From Drosophila pseudoobscura (Eukaryota; Arthropoda; Insecta; Diptera; Drosophilidae), in contig NC_046680.1 of assembly GCF_009870125.1 (NCBI RefSeq), forward strand, positions 12,977,501-13,041,500: DNA of 64,000 bases, read 5' to 3'. The notes below the pieces were generated by a model. It was not told the DNA's origin. It was given only the letters and a program-made list of their open reading frames with translations, and searched no databases. Position 1 is the first letter of the stretch; each line of letters begins with the position of its first letter. Positions 45,601 to 57,902 of the stretch are shown here, piece by piece. Made by a program: the position numbers and the translations under genes.

Positions 45601-47880
45601 ACCAACCAATTCACAAATCAGAATCAGAAAATAAAATGCGAAATAAATTCGGGGCCTCTGTCTGCCTCTATTTCATATCCCACCCAACCAACCAACCAAC
45701 CGCTCCCTCAACTGCGGCGCCAAGGACAAAGTCAACAAGCAGGCAGCGTCGGGTTCGCGTTTGGCCCTGTGGCAACGAAGTGGGCGTGGCATTTCTGCCC
45801 CAACAGCAACAGCAACGGCAACGGCAGCAGCAACAACCAGCGATAGAATGAACCATGACCCAGCCAGACGATAACTTTGGCCGAGAGCCCTTCTAGCCAG
45901 GCCCGTAGCCAGAACCGTAGCCAGCTGAGCCGAAACCTTTTGCCTGTTTACATTAAAAGCTTTTTAATTTGTATTCTAATTTCAATATTTGCTTGTGCAC
46001 AATGTGAACAATGAAATAAAATCCAGCTCCCAGCCTCGCTGGAAAAAAGGGATAAGCGCGGGATGTGCGATGCGGGGCGTAATGCCATGTGAGTGTCTGT
46101 GTGTGTGTGTTTGTTGGTGTGTGCAAAATGGCGGACGGAATATGCAAATGACATTAGGCCATGTAGCATAACTTTTGGCACGTTTAGGCCGCCTGAATGG
46201 TGAGCCACGAAGGTCGGAGGAGGAGGAGGAGTGTGTGTCTGAGGAGGTTCTTGAATCGTTTTTTAAGTGTTCATGTCGCATCTGAAGTTTGTAGAGTGCA
46301 TTAAGGGTTGGAATCACAGCCAAATCTCATTAAATTTCGCTTTTAAACTAAGTTCAGATCAGAACGAACTTTGAGGGACCTCTCTCTCGAAGTCGATGGA
46401 TGTGTATCATTATGCTCACTCCTTCAAATGGCTTGGCAAACCTGTTGACCCACAAGCCTGCTGGGTAACAAGTGCACCTGCTAATTTCAGCAAATAACGG
46501 ACTGGCTGTGGCACGTGGCGTATACGCAATTTAGCTGGAGGAAACAGAATAGATGGTGCCCGCTTGCCCCGACGAGGATGCGCGCCACCCAACAATCTGG
46601 TGTCACAGCATGACAGGGGTGATGCACATCCCCTGGGTCCTGCTGAGTTTAGAGTGCATATTCTATTTTCGACCGACAACGAGTGCGGTAGCTGTGGCGC
46701 TGGCGCTTAAGGAGATTGAACGATGAAGTGCCAATCGGAGGCTGTCAGGCCAAAGCGATGACAGATTTCTGCTGATGCTGCTGCTAGGGGAATTCTATTT
46801 TCAGCGGCAACTCATTGTAGGTGGCCTGTCATCAGCAGTGCGATGGCTATACGAGTATAACATTGTTTCGATTGCGGAAATGTCCAGCTCGATTGGCAAT
46901 GACAATTCTCGCAGAGCTGACCGCAAAATCGAGGATATGGCTGATGGACAAAGGTTCCCCAAAGGTTTGACTTTGCACAGTATCTACCATCCACCATTCC
47001 TTCTATTCCATCAAAATCGTCAGCCTGATGTCAGTGGCTCTCCGGCTTCTCCGTTTTCAAGTTTTCCGCCGGATGGATGTCAGCGATGCTTGACGAGCGG
47101 TCTGTCAGGGACAGTTCGGAGCTCCTGCTCAGTGAGCAGGATGTGTGAGCTACATCCTGTGTCATGTGTCCGTGTCTGTGTCCGCCTTTGAAGACCAGTC
47201 GAGGGAGCGATTTATGCATATTAAAAATTATTTTATTGCCTTTTTTGCCCCCCCTTTTCCCTTTTCGCTCGTCTCACTGTACGAGGTAGAGCACAAAAAG
47301 TTTTCGCAGCAGCTCCGATTACAACGGACAAAAGGATGGGGGGGGGGGGGCAGGGGGAGCTGGATCTGGAGTAAAAACTTTCCTTTTGAAGATGGCATGT
47401 ACTACAATCCTCTCGTGCTTGTATTTGTACAACTCTTATTGAGTTAAGCAGTAGTTCCGAAGAGGGCGGAGGAGACGGGGGCAAAAAGAAAGATGAGCGC
47501 AACTTTACCGACTGACTTTTCTGACTCAAATTCTTGTTGTTTGACTTAAATTGCTTGTCTTGGCCATGTTGAGACTTCCAGGCTTAAATATTGCATGCTC
47601 AAATAGACAATGGTCGTAAATAAGAGCTAAAAAGTTGCCTCCTGCTCTCTCTCACTCTCTCTCTCTCTCTCTTGGCTAATTAAAAAACAACTTGACTGAC
47701 GCATTGTCCTGTCCTGTCCTGTCCATGTCCTGTATGGGTCTTTTGCCTGTCTGTTGAGTCTTGGCCTGGTCAAGTCCGCGTAAAACATTAAAAACTACTT
47801 TGCTGGGGACAGAGAGAGAGAGAGAGTGTACGCTCTTTTCTTTTCTCAGAAACAAAGGATTAATTGCTTCTCATACACAC

Positions 47881-47882
<2 letters not shown>

Positions 47883-47914
<32 letters not shown>
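47883..47914. repeat. (AC)16 microsatellite
   Basis: The longest uninterrupted dinucleotide run seen in the window. Confidence 0.9.
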
Positions 47915-47917
<3 letters not shown>

Positions 47918-50900
47918 CTAGAAGCTATTAAGAGCAGCTGCAAGAGCTGCAAACTGGGCCCTCTCCTTGGAGCAGCAGCGGAATTTTGGCCCAAAAAGGG
48001 AAAAAATGAGGCACCGCGAAAGCCGAGGGGAAAATGGGGGAAAAGTGGCGCCAAAGCTGAAGAGAAAAATGTTTGATGCAAATAACTCACGAAGGCGGAA
48101 GCCAGCCAAGGCGAAAACTGACAATGAAATGCAAAGAAAGCGAAAACAAAAAGAGATATGGAGAAAGAGAGATGGAGAGATGGCGAGATAGTGGAACGTA
48201 AGGGAAGAGCTGTGGTGGTTGTGGCGGTGGTGGATTGTGGATCCCAAGAAGTGGGCCATGGGCAACAGTTTTTGATTTGCATAAACAAAAGGTTCAAGTG
48301 CGGAAAAGTGGCTGTCCAAGTGGGTTGAAGCGGTGCTGATTGAAGATGATGTTGCTTGTGCCTGTGCCTGTGCCTCATTCCGCGTGCCTCAAGCAACGCC
48401 AAGGTCGTGAAAGTCAACCCAATCCACCTGCTGGCCAGCAGCAACCACAACGGAACAAAAATGAATCCCTTGAACCATGTGGTACGTGGTCTGTGTGTGT
48501 GGCATAAGAAGGAAAAGTTCAGCCCAGCTCAGCCTGGCCCCCGGATGTTGCACACTCAATTTCCTGCGCACATCTCGCGCTTTTTTGTTTCCACAACAAA
48601 TGCAACAAAAGGCACAGGAACGAACAAAAAAAAAAGGCTTAACCGCAAGATGATTGTTTGCTGCAACTGCTGCTGCCTCAATCCGGTGTGGCACGGTAGC
48701 GAGGCAGGGCACGTTCATTGCAATGCATACCGCGAAAGTTTTACTTATTTGCATCTCCAGCAATTGTTGCATTCTCCATACATGTTTTATTTGTATACAG
48801 TTTGAGGGAGGAACGAAGGAAGATGAAGATCCATGTCTCTTATATCCTATATTCAGGGATCCAAGATGAAATCTGGGCTGTTGTCCGTTCTGCGCTTCGT
48901 CCTTTGACTTGCCTTTCTTTCTTTAATATTGCCTTCGATGGCATTCCTTCTGCCTTATTCTGTTCTCGCAGCTTCCAGCGAAAGTACAGGAAAGTGCCAC
49001 ATCGTCAAACACTTGGTTCTGCCTGGCGCTTGCTCAAACTCATTTTCGCTGCAGATTTGTATAAATTTGCACTCGACTCAAGTTCGACTTTCCATTTGCT
49101 TGCGGAACGAAAATTGGTTGTCCTTAGACGTGTTCTACTTTGTCCTCAGATAAGAGCCAGCTGACGTCATGATTATCGCCAGACACACACACACACACTC
49201 ACACAGATGCAGTTTTCTGTTGGTGCATGAACAGACACACACATACACACTTAAACAATAGCGGGTGTAAATAATAAGGGCTTTGGATAACGTTGTCTTT
49301 CGGTTGCGTTTCGGTCAAGGAAATGGACTGCCTGCCTCGCTCTACCCCCCACACCCATCCCCCCCTCCACCCGCGCCATCTCGCATCCGCCACCCACTGG
49401 AGGACATTGTGCCAGTTTTATTTTTTATGCATATACAATACATACACAAATATACACATACTCGTACAGATAGATAGTTTTTTTTTGTTTGCCGAGGGCC
49501 GCCATTTTAATCGCATTGCTGCACAAAAAAGCAGTTGGCAGTTCTCTCCTCTCCCTCTCCCCTTCCTTTCCCCTTTACCCATGCTCCCATGGTATATATT
49601 GATGTCTGTCGAAAAAAAGGCGAACAACTTTTGCACTTGAAACTGTTGATGGCGGGGTGTGCGACAGGCGCTTTTGACAGTTATCTTTCTTTCTTCCTCC
49701 CCCTTTTTTTGGCTACTGAATTGTGTGTTGCGTGAGTGTGTGTTGGGGTAAAAGCTTTCAAGCACATACTCATTGGGCGAGCAGGAGGGCAGAGGTCTGA
49801 TAATGGGCGCAGAGGCTCCTCTCGCGTGCGCGCTTATGTTAATTATGCCTCCACTTGGCCCCGGGGGCAAAACTACTCGAAAAGAAAAACGCTGAGTGTT
49901 CCAGCGCTCCAGTAAGGGTTTTCCCTGTTCCACAGCCTGCCTCCATCCACACACCCACACTACCTTCAGAGGCTAAGCGACGACATCAAACAAGGTTGAT
50001 GCTGCTGACATTGCGCATACGACGCGTTGGCCTGCAGTTGACATTCGCCCAAAGTCCTTGCCTGCTGCTGTTGTCGCCGTATCTAAAGCCTCAACTAAAC
50101 CTCAAGCTGATGAAACTGGTGCTGTTGTTGCCCTCCGTAATCAGTTTTGTTTAATCAACTTTCGCCTGGGAGATTAGCGGCCATTAGTATGGATTAATGC
50201 ATCGCTTCTATTGTTGGATGCCATTGTTGCTGTTGTCATCATCATAATCGCTGGCATCAAGGTCGGGCTCATGCTCTCGTTCTTTTTACTTTTTTTTGGT
50301 TCCATTGTCAACGCATATTTTCATTCCCCCTCTGTAGATTTTTTTTTGTCCTTTTTTGGCCTAGATAAAGCGTATAAAAGATCAAAGGCCTTGAATAAAA
50401 CATCAAATAACGCGCCTGTCAGCCAGCCATCGAGGCATGATAATGAGAAAAACAGTTTGGTGGCAAGTGTGTGGGTTATGGGGTGTCCTGTCCGTCAGCA
50501 TCAGCATGTGCCGCAGTCAGGCATTTGACAAGCATTTAAGCCAAGTCACGAGGGCAAGAGCCCAGTCTAAATGAAGCTAATCAATGTGTCTGTTCCGAGA
50601 AAAGTGTATTGAAATCAATTAGAGCGAAGGAGCAGACAGAACAGGTGGATACCCATATCCTCGTGCACTCAAGAGAGACAGACCATAACTTGTTTATTTT
50701 CCAACTTGAAGAAACCCTAATTACACACACACACACACACAGCATCTGGCCAATTATTACACACAAAACATTGATTATTAATGAGCCCAGAGGCCAGGCG
50801 GCAGCAGTGAATGCACCAGCAGTGGGAGGCCGGGATACTGGGAGACCGGGAGCCTGCTTGTCCACAAGTCGATTAGGCCAATTAGTGAGTGTATGGACAA

Positions 50901-51068
50901 GTGCGGACATTCCGATTAATTAATGCACGTCGCACGTCAAATGCACGAAACGATAGCTGACCAATCCATGGTCACTAATTGCCCCAAAACCGTTGCATTC
51001 CTTTTGACGCCCCTAATGGCCACTGATGAATAGCTTTTTTGGCTAGCCCCTAAGCTGCAACCAAACAT

Positions 51069-51102
<34 letters not shown>

Positions 51103-54100
51103 TAGCGATTGACATAGTTATTAAAAACGACACATAGAATTGGCATTCAGGCATGCGGGCGAGGACATGGACATCGACATACTTAGGCGCAGAGTTTGAC
51201 GGTGGACAGGGGGCGGAACAGTGGACGGGTGTAAAAGAGGTCTGGCTGACAGGCGTGCAAAAGTGGCTGCCAGCTGGGGGTGCCCCACTGCTATGTCGAA
51301 CATGCCACTGGCACTCAAAGCGGAAAAAGGAAACACTCGCTGAGTTTCCTTGAACAACATGAGCTGGGGCCAGGGGACGGGTAGGAGCATAACGGAAAGC
51401 GTTAAGGAATTCAATTAGGCAGATGAGTGGTTGTGTGTGTGTCTGTTTGAGCTGATAAAAGTGCTGGCCAAGTCAAAGGCAAAAGTCAGAGACATCTGAC
51501 ACTTCACATGCCACATGCCCCAGATGAGGGCGCATTATTGGCTCGAAGATGTGACTTGGCTGCCCCTGCCCCTGCTTCTGCCCCTGCACCCGCCTAAGCC
51601 GATGTTGCTGTTACTGTTGCTGATCCACCCTGCCACTGATGCTGGCCAGAGAGCCCTGTGATGGGCTTACGGTCTAACTTTTCAGTCAATCCCCTTGAGT
51701 GGGCCAAAGTTCTTCCACTAGGAAATTCCACTCTGGAAATTTGTCAAATATTATTCATAATGTGGAATAGATTTGGTGCGGCTTACAGAAGGGGCAGAGG
51801 CAGAGGCAGGCGCACGTACTTTGCCAGAGTGCAGTTTACATTCATTCATCATCCATTTATAATTCAGCGAGATCTCTCCCTCCGTCACGAGCACGTTTGC
51901 TCAGCCAATTGTTGTGGTTGGTTTCTATGCGGCAAAAAGAGGGGAGTGGGGCGTGGCAGGATGTCGTCATCGGTCTCGTTCTCGTCCTCGTCCTGGTTCT
52001 GATTCAAGCTCAAACTCAACTCAGCTGAACCGTTTTAATTGCTGCATAAATATTAGCTTAAAATTAGCTCATTGTTCGCCCGGAAAGCATCGGGTTCAAG
52101 CAGAGTCTTTTCCTTTGTGCGGCTCTTTCTCTCTCTCTCTCCCTCTCTCTCTCTGTTGTGTGGCAGGCAGTCAATTACCACATATTTGTGCATACTTATC
52201 CGCTAGAGGATATGTATATCCAACCCCCTGAGATTTGTCTCGCTGCTGGGGAAAAGCTTTAAGCAAATAAGCAATCAATTCTGCTGGATTTCGTCTGGGA
52301 ACTTTTCGCTCATTCAATTGCAACTTTTCCTTCGTTCCTTCGTTCCTCCATTTATCCGTTTCGCTCTATCCCTCCCAATGTGTGTGCATTTGTGAAGTTT
52401 TACTTCTGTTGCTGCCACAGTTGAATACCTCTGGTGTATGCTCGATTTTTTCGTTATTTATTTATGGCCACACTTGCCGCACAATCCCCTGTCCCGTCCA
52501 TCGGGTGGCAATCGACCATCAATGCATCTACGAGTACAGGTGCATGTACATATATGTAAGATTCTAGTGATTGGTGCTCGGACTTTTCATACTTGCTCTG
52601 GTGGAAATTAATTTCGGCTCCAGCAAAGTGTGTGCTGTGTGCACATGTTCTCTTCTGTCTGTTCATGCACAAAATTCTATAGATGAAATTGTTAACAAAA
52701 AAAGTCGTGAGTATTTCAGGGGGACACGATGGTGGAGCAGAACGGGCGGGGCGAGGCGGGGCACAAAACCTTCAAACGAAATATTAGAGATTTTCCCCTG
52801 GAGATCGTTCGGTCCCTTACACACTGTTCAGGTATTTAAATCACATCACAAATTGTCGAGATTTTGAAGAGCATGCTTTTTGGCTTTAGAAAAATATTCC
52901 TTTTCATTGGCTGGCATGCAGGAATATCAATTTAAAATTTAAATTTAACGATTTTTATAAAGAAAACTATACAGAGTTCACATGTGCTTTCATTTGGTTA
53001 TATCATTATTTAATTTTAATGCAATCCTAATGCAATAGTTTCCCAATGGCTTATTTTCCTATGGATGATACTTCTACTTCTACTTCTAACCCATATTTAA
53101 TGTGGTAGAATAGAGGATAAGTAAATTAGTTTGGAACAAAAGTATTTAAGACTAGCTAAGCATGCTGATTAAATCTTCGATATCTAGATTATCCGCTGCC
53201 CTTCTTTAAGAAACGCTTGGCATATCCGGCACACCCTTTACATTCATGGCCTCGCCCTTCGTCTCACCCACTAAGATTTCAGTTTAGTAATGCGGAATTT
53301 TTTTTGTCTGACAATTTACAAGATCTTTAATGCACAAGGACACGCTAAGCACATGCAAATCATTATGTTAATCGTGTATCATCAAATTTTCTGGCACCAT
53401 TCATCACACTGTGCCACATGGCGCATCCACACTGCCACCAGCAGCCCCAAATGCCGCACTACCCCTCTCTGTGACCATGTTTGCCATCCTCTTGCCGCTG
53501 CTGCTGCTGCTGCTTCTTAGCGCTCTCGCGTGGATAAGTCGAAATTTATACTGGCAGACGAGAGTCTGGGTTATGCTGTAGTTTGCACTTTTTACATACA
53601 CACACACACTCAGATACCCCATAGTGCTGTATGTGTGTGTGTGTCTACAGTATACACGAGCGGCATAAGTAAACAAGTTTAGTATAATCAACGGCTGGCT
53701 GCCGGGGCTTCCAGGAATACGAAAAAAAAGTGTTGCACATCCGCTTACATAACACACACACACACACACATACACATGCAGAGGAGAGGGCGAGACACAG
53801 AGGGGCACAGGACATGGACATGCCATAGTATATGTTTTTATTAGCATGCTTTATACGCCTTTGTGTGCGGCCAGGCACAGGCACACGACCAAGTTGGGGC
53901 TGCCTGCAGTTATCAGTGGAGCAAAGGGAGTGGAAGTGGCAGTGGGAATGGGTGTATGAGATGTGGATGTGGATGTGGGGAGTGGGAACACCGATACCTG
54001 TCTCTCAGTGCTCGTAAAACCACATTACCTGTGATTTCCGAGCACAGAGACAGGTGGCTGGAGGCGATGGGGATCCATGCCGATACCCGTATTGCCGGGG

Positions 54101-55414
54101 TATGGACGGTTCATCAGAAAGAGGGGCTGCCTGCTGCCTGCAGTCGAGCACACACAGCGATGCGATTGGAGGCTAACTGCTGCCAGGGCGCCCCTTTGGC
54201 GCCTTTGTGCCACGCTCATTGAATGTTTTCCTATTAATTTTTTATTGAAGGATGCTCTTTTTCTATACCACACATCCCACTCCTCCGTCTGCAGGTGAAG
54301 GAGGGCGGGCGGATTGGTTTGCATTCCCTGAGGCTGCCAGCTTCATTCATGTGGAACACCAAGTAGATGGCTTACTATCTGCTATCTGCTCTCTATGGCA
54401 CTCTCCCTTCGCACTCCTATGGCTGTTTTGGCCATGTAAAATGGCCAACAAATTGGCAGTACTTAGAGTATATTCCACACACACACACACACGCACTGTG
54501 GAGTACCCTTATTCCATCGTTGTTTCGACTACCCAAAAAGGAAAAACATTGTCTCCCCCTTGGTCGCCCGTGGAGCGGCAACAAATGAGGGAACATCATG
54601 AGAAATATGTTGGTAGTTCCTTAAACGGTAGATGCGACGGCTCAGAGCAGCGAAAAACGGTAAACTGGCTAAGCCTGGCATGCCACTCCATTCTGAAGAT
54701 GCTTTTTACGGCTTGCCGCAGGCACATAAAAAAATGTAAAAAAAAGGGTGACAGACAAAAGAGAGAGAGAGAGAGAGCAGTGCCACACGCACCTGCATCC
54801 CGTTCCCGCGGCTGAAACCAGAAACCAGAGATAAAGGAAGGGAGACGCTTGGAATGTGGCAGCAAGAGAGGGGAGTGGCAGTGGCAGTGGCAGGAGGCAG
54901 CAACAGTATCAGCAATGAAATAAACAAAGCCCCAAAACGACTTACAAACCTCAGCAGCGGTGGTGGGAAAGATGGGAGAATGGAATGCAATGAAAGGAGA
55001 AGGAGAGAAAGAGAGAGTGAGCGAAAGAGAGATTGTGGGTGGGTGGGTGAGAAGCTTAACATACCAAAAGCAGAGATGTGGCTGCCGCGGCACGCCTCGA
55101 ATTGGTCGACCGCTGTCAAAATTATCGAAGAGCAGCTGCTGTGGGTGTCTGCTCTGCTCTGCCATGTGCCCCTCCCCCTCTTGGCCCCGCCCCTGGCTTT
55201 GTGGCTTTTGGGTAAATATTTTGCATAAAATATCAATTTTATATACCGATGCTGATGCCGCACTGCACACATGAGGACCTCTAACTGCAGTGCTGGCTTT
55301 AAACTGAATGAAATTGGATTTGCAAATACAACAAGTTAATAAATTGTATAATACATTTATTTTCCCCTCTCCCTCTCTCTCTTCCTTTAACTCAAGTGCC
55401 CTGCGGTGGCTGCC

Positions 55415-55612
55415 TTACTCTAAATAATGTTGCATAACTTTGTCTGCCGCAAAGCGCCTGCAGCGGTTGACCTGCCACGACCGCTGCTGCCACTCCACCA
55501 ACGAATCATACAAATCAGTAAAGCTGTCAGGGGACACAGCAACCAGGACCATCATGAAAATGAAGGGCCAGACCGGGTCCCCGAGATTAATTGAAAGCAT
55601 TTGAGGTGACAT
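55415..55612 (-). CDS. Possible small protein (65 residues)
   Basis: ATG at 55612 opens a 65-codon minus-strand frame with a hydrophobic stretch (VWPFIFMMVLVAV, residues about 14-26) followed by an acidic/aromatic part and a basic C-terminus. A minus-strand AATAAA (TTTATT at 55350-55355) lies 60 nt beyond the stop. The composition is less repetitive than other short frames nearby. No family is recognised and chance cannot be excluded. Confidence 0.2.
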   Translation of the reverse strand: MSPQMLSINLGDPVWPFIFMMVLVAVSPDSFTDLYDSLVEWQQRSWQVNRCRRFAADKVMQHYLE

Positions 55613-56621
55613 TAAGCGGGTGACCCAAAAAATAAAGAACCCCGAAAATAACCAAAAGAAAATGTGGAGGGAGCTATACGATCCCTTTGGAAAATGGCAA
55701 TTTCCCTCAATTTGGTCGAGGTGGAGGAATTTCGGAAAGCGAGGGATATTTTAAAACTCGATTTACTTGTTGATTTCACGCTAAAAATTCAACCATCCTT
55801 CCAGGGGGGGGATGAGAAAATAAGCCCATCACGGAATTAGCCGCAAATAAAGGGAGTAAGGGGCGGGGAAAGAAGTGTGGGGGAATTAAAAGCCATTTGG
55901 AAACCACTTTTTCCGTCAAAGAGTACAAAACATTTGATTGAAATTTAGTATATTTTTATCATCAGAAGTGGTGAAAATATTTTGGAAAAATATGCAAATT
56001 GAAACCGGAAGCGTGCCACAAAATAAATATTAACGCTTTTTAACTCGTTCACACAGGATGCCATATCATTCCTATCCACATAAATAAACAAGCGCATATA
56101 GATTTATGATTATTTGCTAAATACCCCCTCTGGCAGATACAATTTGGTGGGTGTCGAGAAATATTTAAATGAAATGTCCCTGGATCGGGAATAAGAGTAC
56201 CGAGCTATGAGTTTTCTATATGTTAATTAAAAAAACAACATCTGCCGTGCATAAGAAAATAGTTGGACGTCCTACGTCCTCGAGGCATGGTATTTATTTG
56301 ATAATACGATATATTTACGGGCCGGCCCACAAATCAACAAACTATTATTGTGTGAAATTGGAAATTCCAATCAAAACAACGCCACACCCATGGCAGCTAT
56401 GTGGCCCCATGATCTCTGACTCCTGCTGCCCCTACCCCTAGTCCTACTCCTACTCCTACTCCTACTCCGACTTCCTTGTCTTCTGTGTTGGGGTAACCGT
56501 ATCACGTAGCCTCTTAACGGAGAGCATAAATATTTCAGCCACAATTTCATGGGCGGCAACGACGTCCACTTAGCCATCCACTCCATACCCCATCGCCCAT
56601 CCCCTATCCCCGTCCTGTGTG

Positions 56622-56633
56622 TATATATATATA
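56622..56633 (+). promoter_or_regulatory. TATA-like element upstream of Or45a
   Basis: TATATATATATA ends 29 bp before the first ATG (56662) and 56 bp before the second (56689). If used, the transcript would start near 56650-56660, giving a very short 5' UTR. Confidence 0.4.
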
Positions 56634-56661
56634 GCTCCTTGTGTAAACTGAGCTCCAAGTC

Positions 56662-57902
56662 ATGGCTCAGATTCAGTTGCCTGCGGACATGGATGACAGC
56701 TACTTCTCGATACAGCGGCGTGCCCTGGAAATCGTCGGGTTCGACCCCAGCACACAGCGCCTGCACATGAGACGGCCCCTGTGGGCTGGGCTCCTCATCC
56801 TGTCCCTGGTCTCGCACAACTGGCCGATGATCGTCTATGGCCTGCAGGATCTCAGCGATCTTACCCGGCTCACCGACAACCTGGCCGTCTTCATGCAGGG
56901 ATCCCTCTGCACCCTCAAGTTCCTGGCCTTCATCGTGAAGCGGCGCCGCATCGGCGCCTTGGTGCATCGCCTGCACGGGCTCAACCAGGAGGCTTGTGCC
57001 AGCCCCCTGCAGCGGGAGAAGATCCTCCGGGAGAACCGATTGGACATGTATGTATCGAGAGCGTTCAGGAATGCCGCTTACGCGGTGACTGTTGCCTCTA
57101 TGATAGCCCCCATGCTGAACGGCCTGACTGCCTACCTAACCGAGGGCGTCTTCCGGCCGACCACGCCCATGGAGTTCAACTTCTGGCTGGACGAGCGGCA
57201 GGCCCGCTTCTATTGGCCCATCTACGCGTGGGGCGTGCTGGGCGTGGCAGCCGCCGTGTGGCTGGCCATAGTAGCCGATACGCTCTTCTCCTGGCTGGTG
57301 CACAACGTGGTGGCGCAGTTCCAGCTGCTGAAGCTGCTCCTGGCAGACAAGGAACGGCAGCAGGCGGCGGACAGTGACAGCCACCTGGCCGAGTGTATTC
57401 GACGCCACCGCCTGGCCCTGGAACTGGCCCGAGAGCTGAGCGCCATCTTCGCGGAGATCGTGTTCGTGCAGTACATGCTCAGCTACCTGCAGCTCTGCAT
57501 GCTGGCGTTCCGCTTCACCCGCAGCGGCTGGAGCTCCCAGGTGCCCTTCCGCGCTGCCTTCCTGGTGACGGTGTTCATCCAGCTGAGCTCCTATTGCTAC
57601 GGCGGGGAGTACCTCAAGCAGCAGAGCTCCGGCGTGGCCCTGGCCGTCTACTCCGGCTGCGACTGGTCGCAGATGCCCCCGGCCAGGCGTCGCCTCTGGC
57701 AGATGATGATCATGCGGGCCCAAAGGCCAGCCAAAGTGTTTGGCTACATGTTCGATGTGGATCTGCCGCTGCTCCTCTGGGTGGGTGTGCCCTTTGGCTG
57801 TCCCATGGATTGGTGGACTTAATAGTGCGGTTTATATTTATCTGACAGGTAACAAGGACGACGGGCTCGTTTCTGGCCCTGCTGCGGACATTCGAGCGAT
57901 AA
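56662..57902 (+). CDS. Or45a: Odorant receptor Or45a, two exons
   Basis: Joining 56662-57780 and 57849-57902 gives 1173 nt, 390 residues, or 381 if the second in-frame ATG (56689, MDDSYFSIQRR) is used. The latter matches my memory of where the D. melanogaster protein begins. Several hydrophobic segments suggest the usual seven-span, cytosolic-N insect OR fold: about 40-58, 75-92, 137-155, 192-215, 265-285, 298-320 and near the end. The family C-terminal region is present: GGEYLKQQS, a typical W-Q-M-MIMRAQRP stretch, then FDVDLPLLLW. The last exon, reached by a 68-nt intron (GTGGGT...TGACAG), encodes VTRTTGSFLALLRTFER. OR proteins form ligand-gated channels with Orco in sensory neurons; Or45a is recalled as a larval receptor. 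The gene is intact. Codon use is strongly G/C-ended. Confidence 0.93.

Larger units (their letters stand above)
33863..56621. other. Large gene-poor region
   Basis: About 22.8 kb of AT-rich DNA without a convincing gene on either strand. Open frames here lie on both strands at once, over CT, CA or CAG runs. Small repeats: GAAACT-type 36446-36489, CCCTG 39581-39608, TGTCC 47706-47723, (CA)16 47883-47914, GA/CT tracts at 47645-47670 and 51083-51101. Two very small open frames are listed separately. It could be intergenic regulatory DNA or an intron. Confidence 0.5.

Noticed and set aside
48345..48506. Plus-strand frame of about 53 codons with an MMLLVPVPVP start
   Set aside because: The start comes from a GTGCCT repeat, the rest is Gln/Pro-rich, and no splice or poly(A) signal supports it.
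54596..55272. 224- and 188-residue minus-strand frames
   Set aside because: Two long frames overlap in different phases with a plus-strand frame over CT and GA runs; stop-poor simple sequence explains all three.
56371..57723. Minus-strand frames opposite Or45a
   Set aside because: They are antisense to an intact receptor with correct splice sites; no independent signals.
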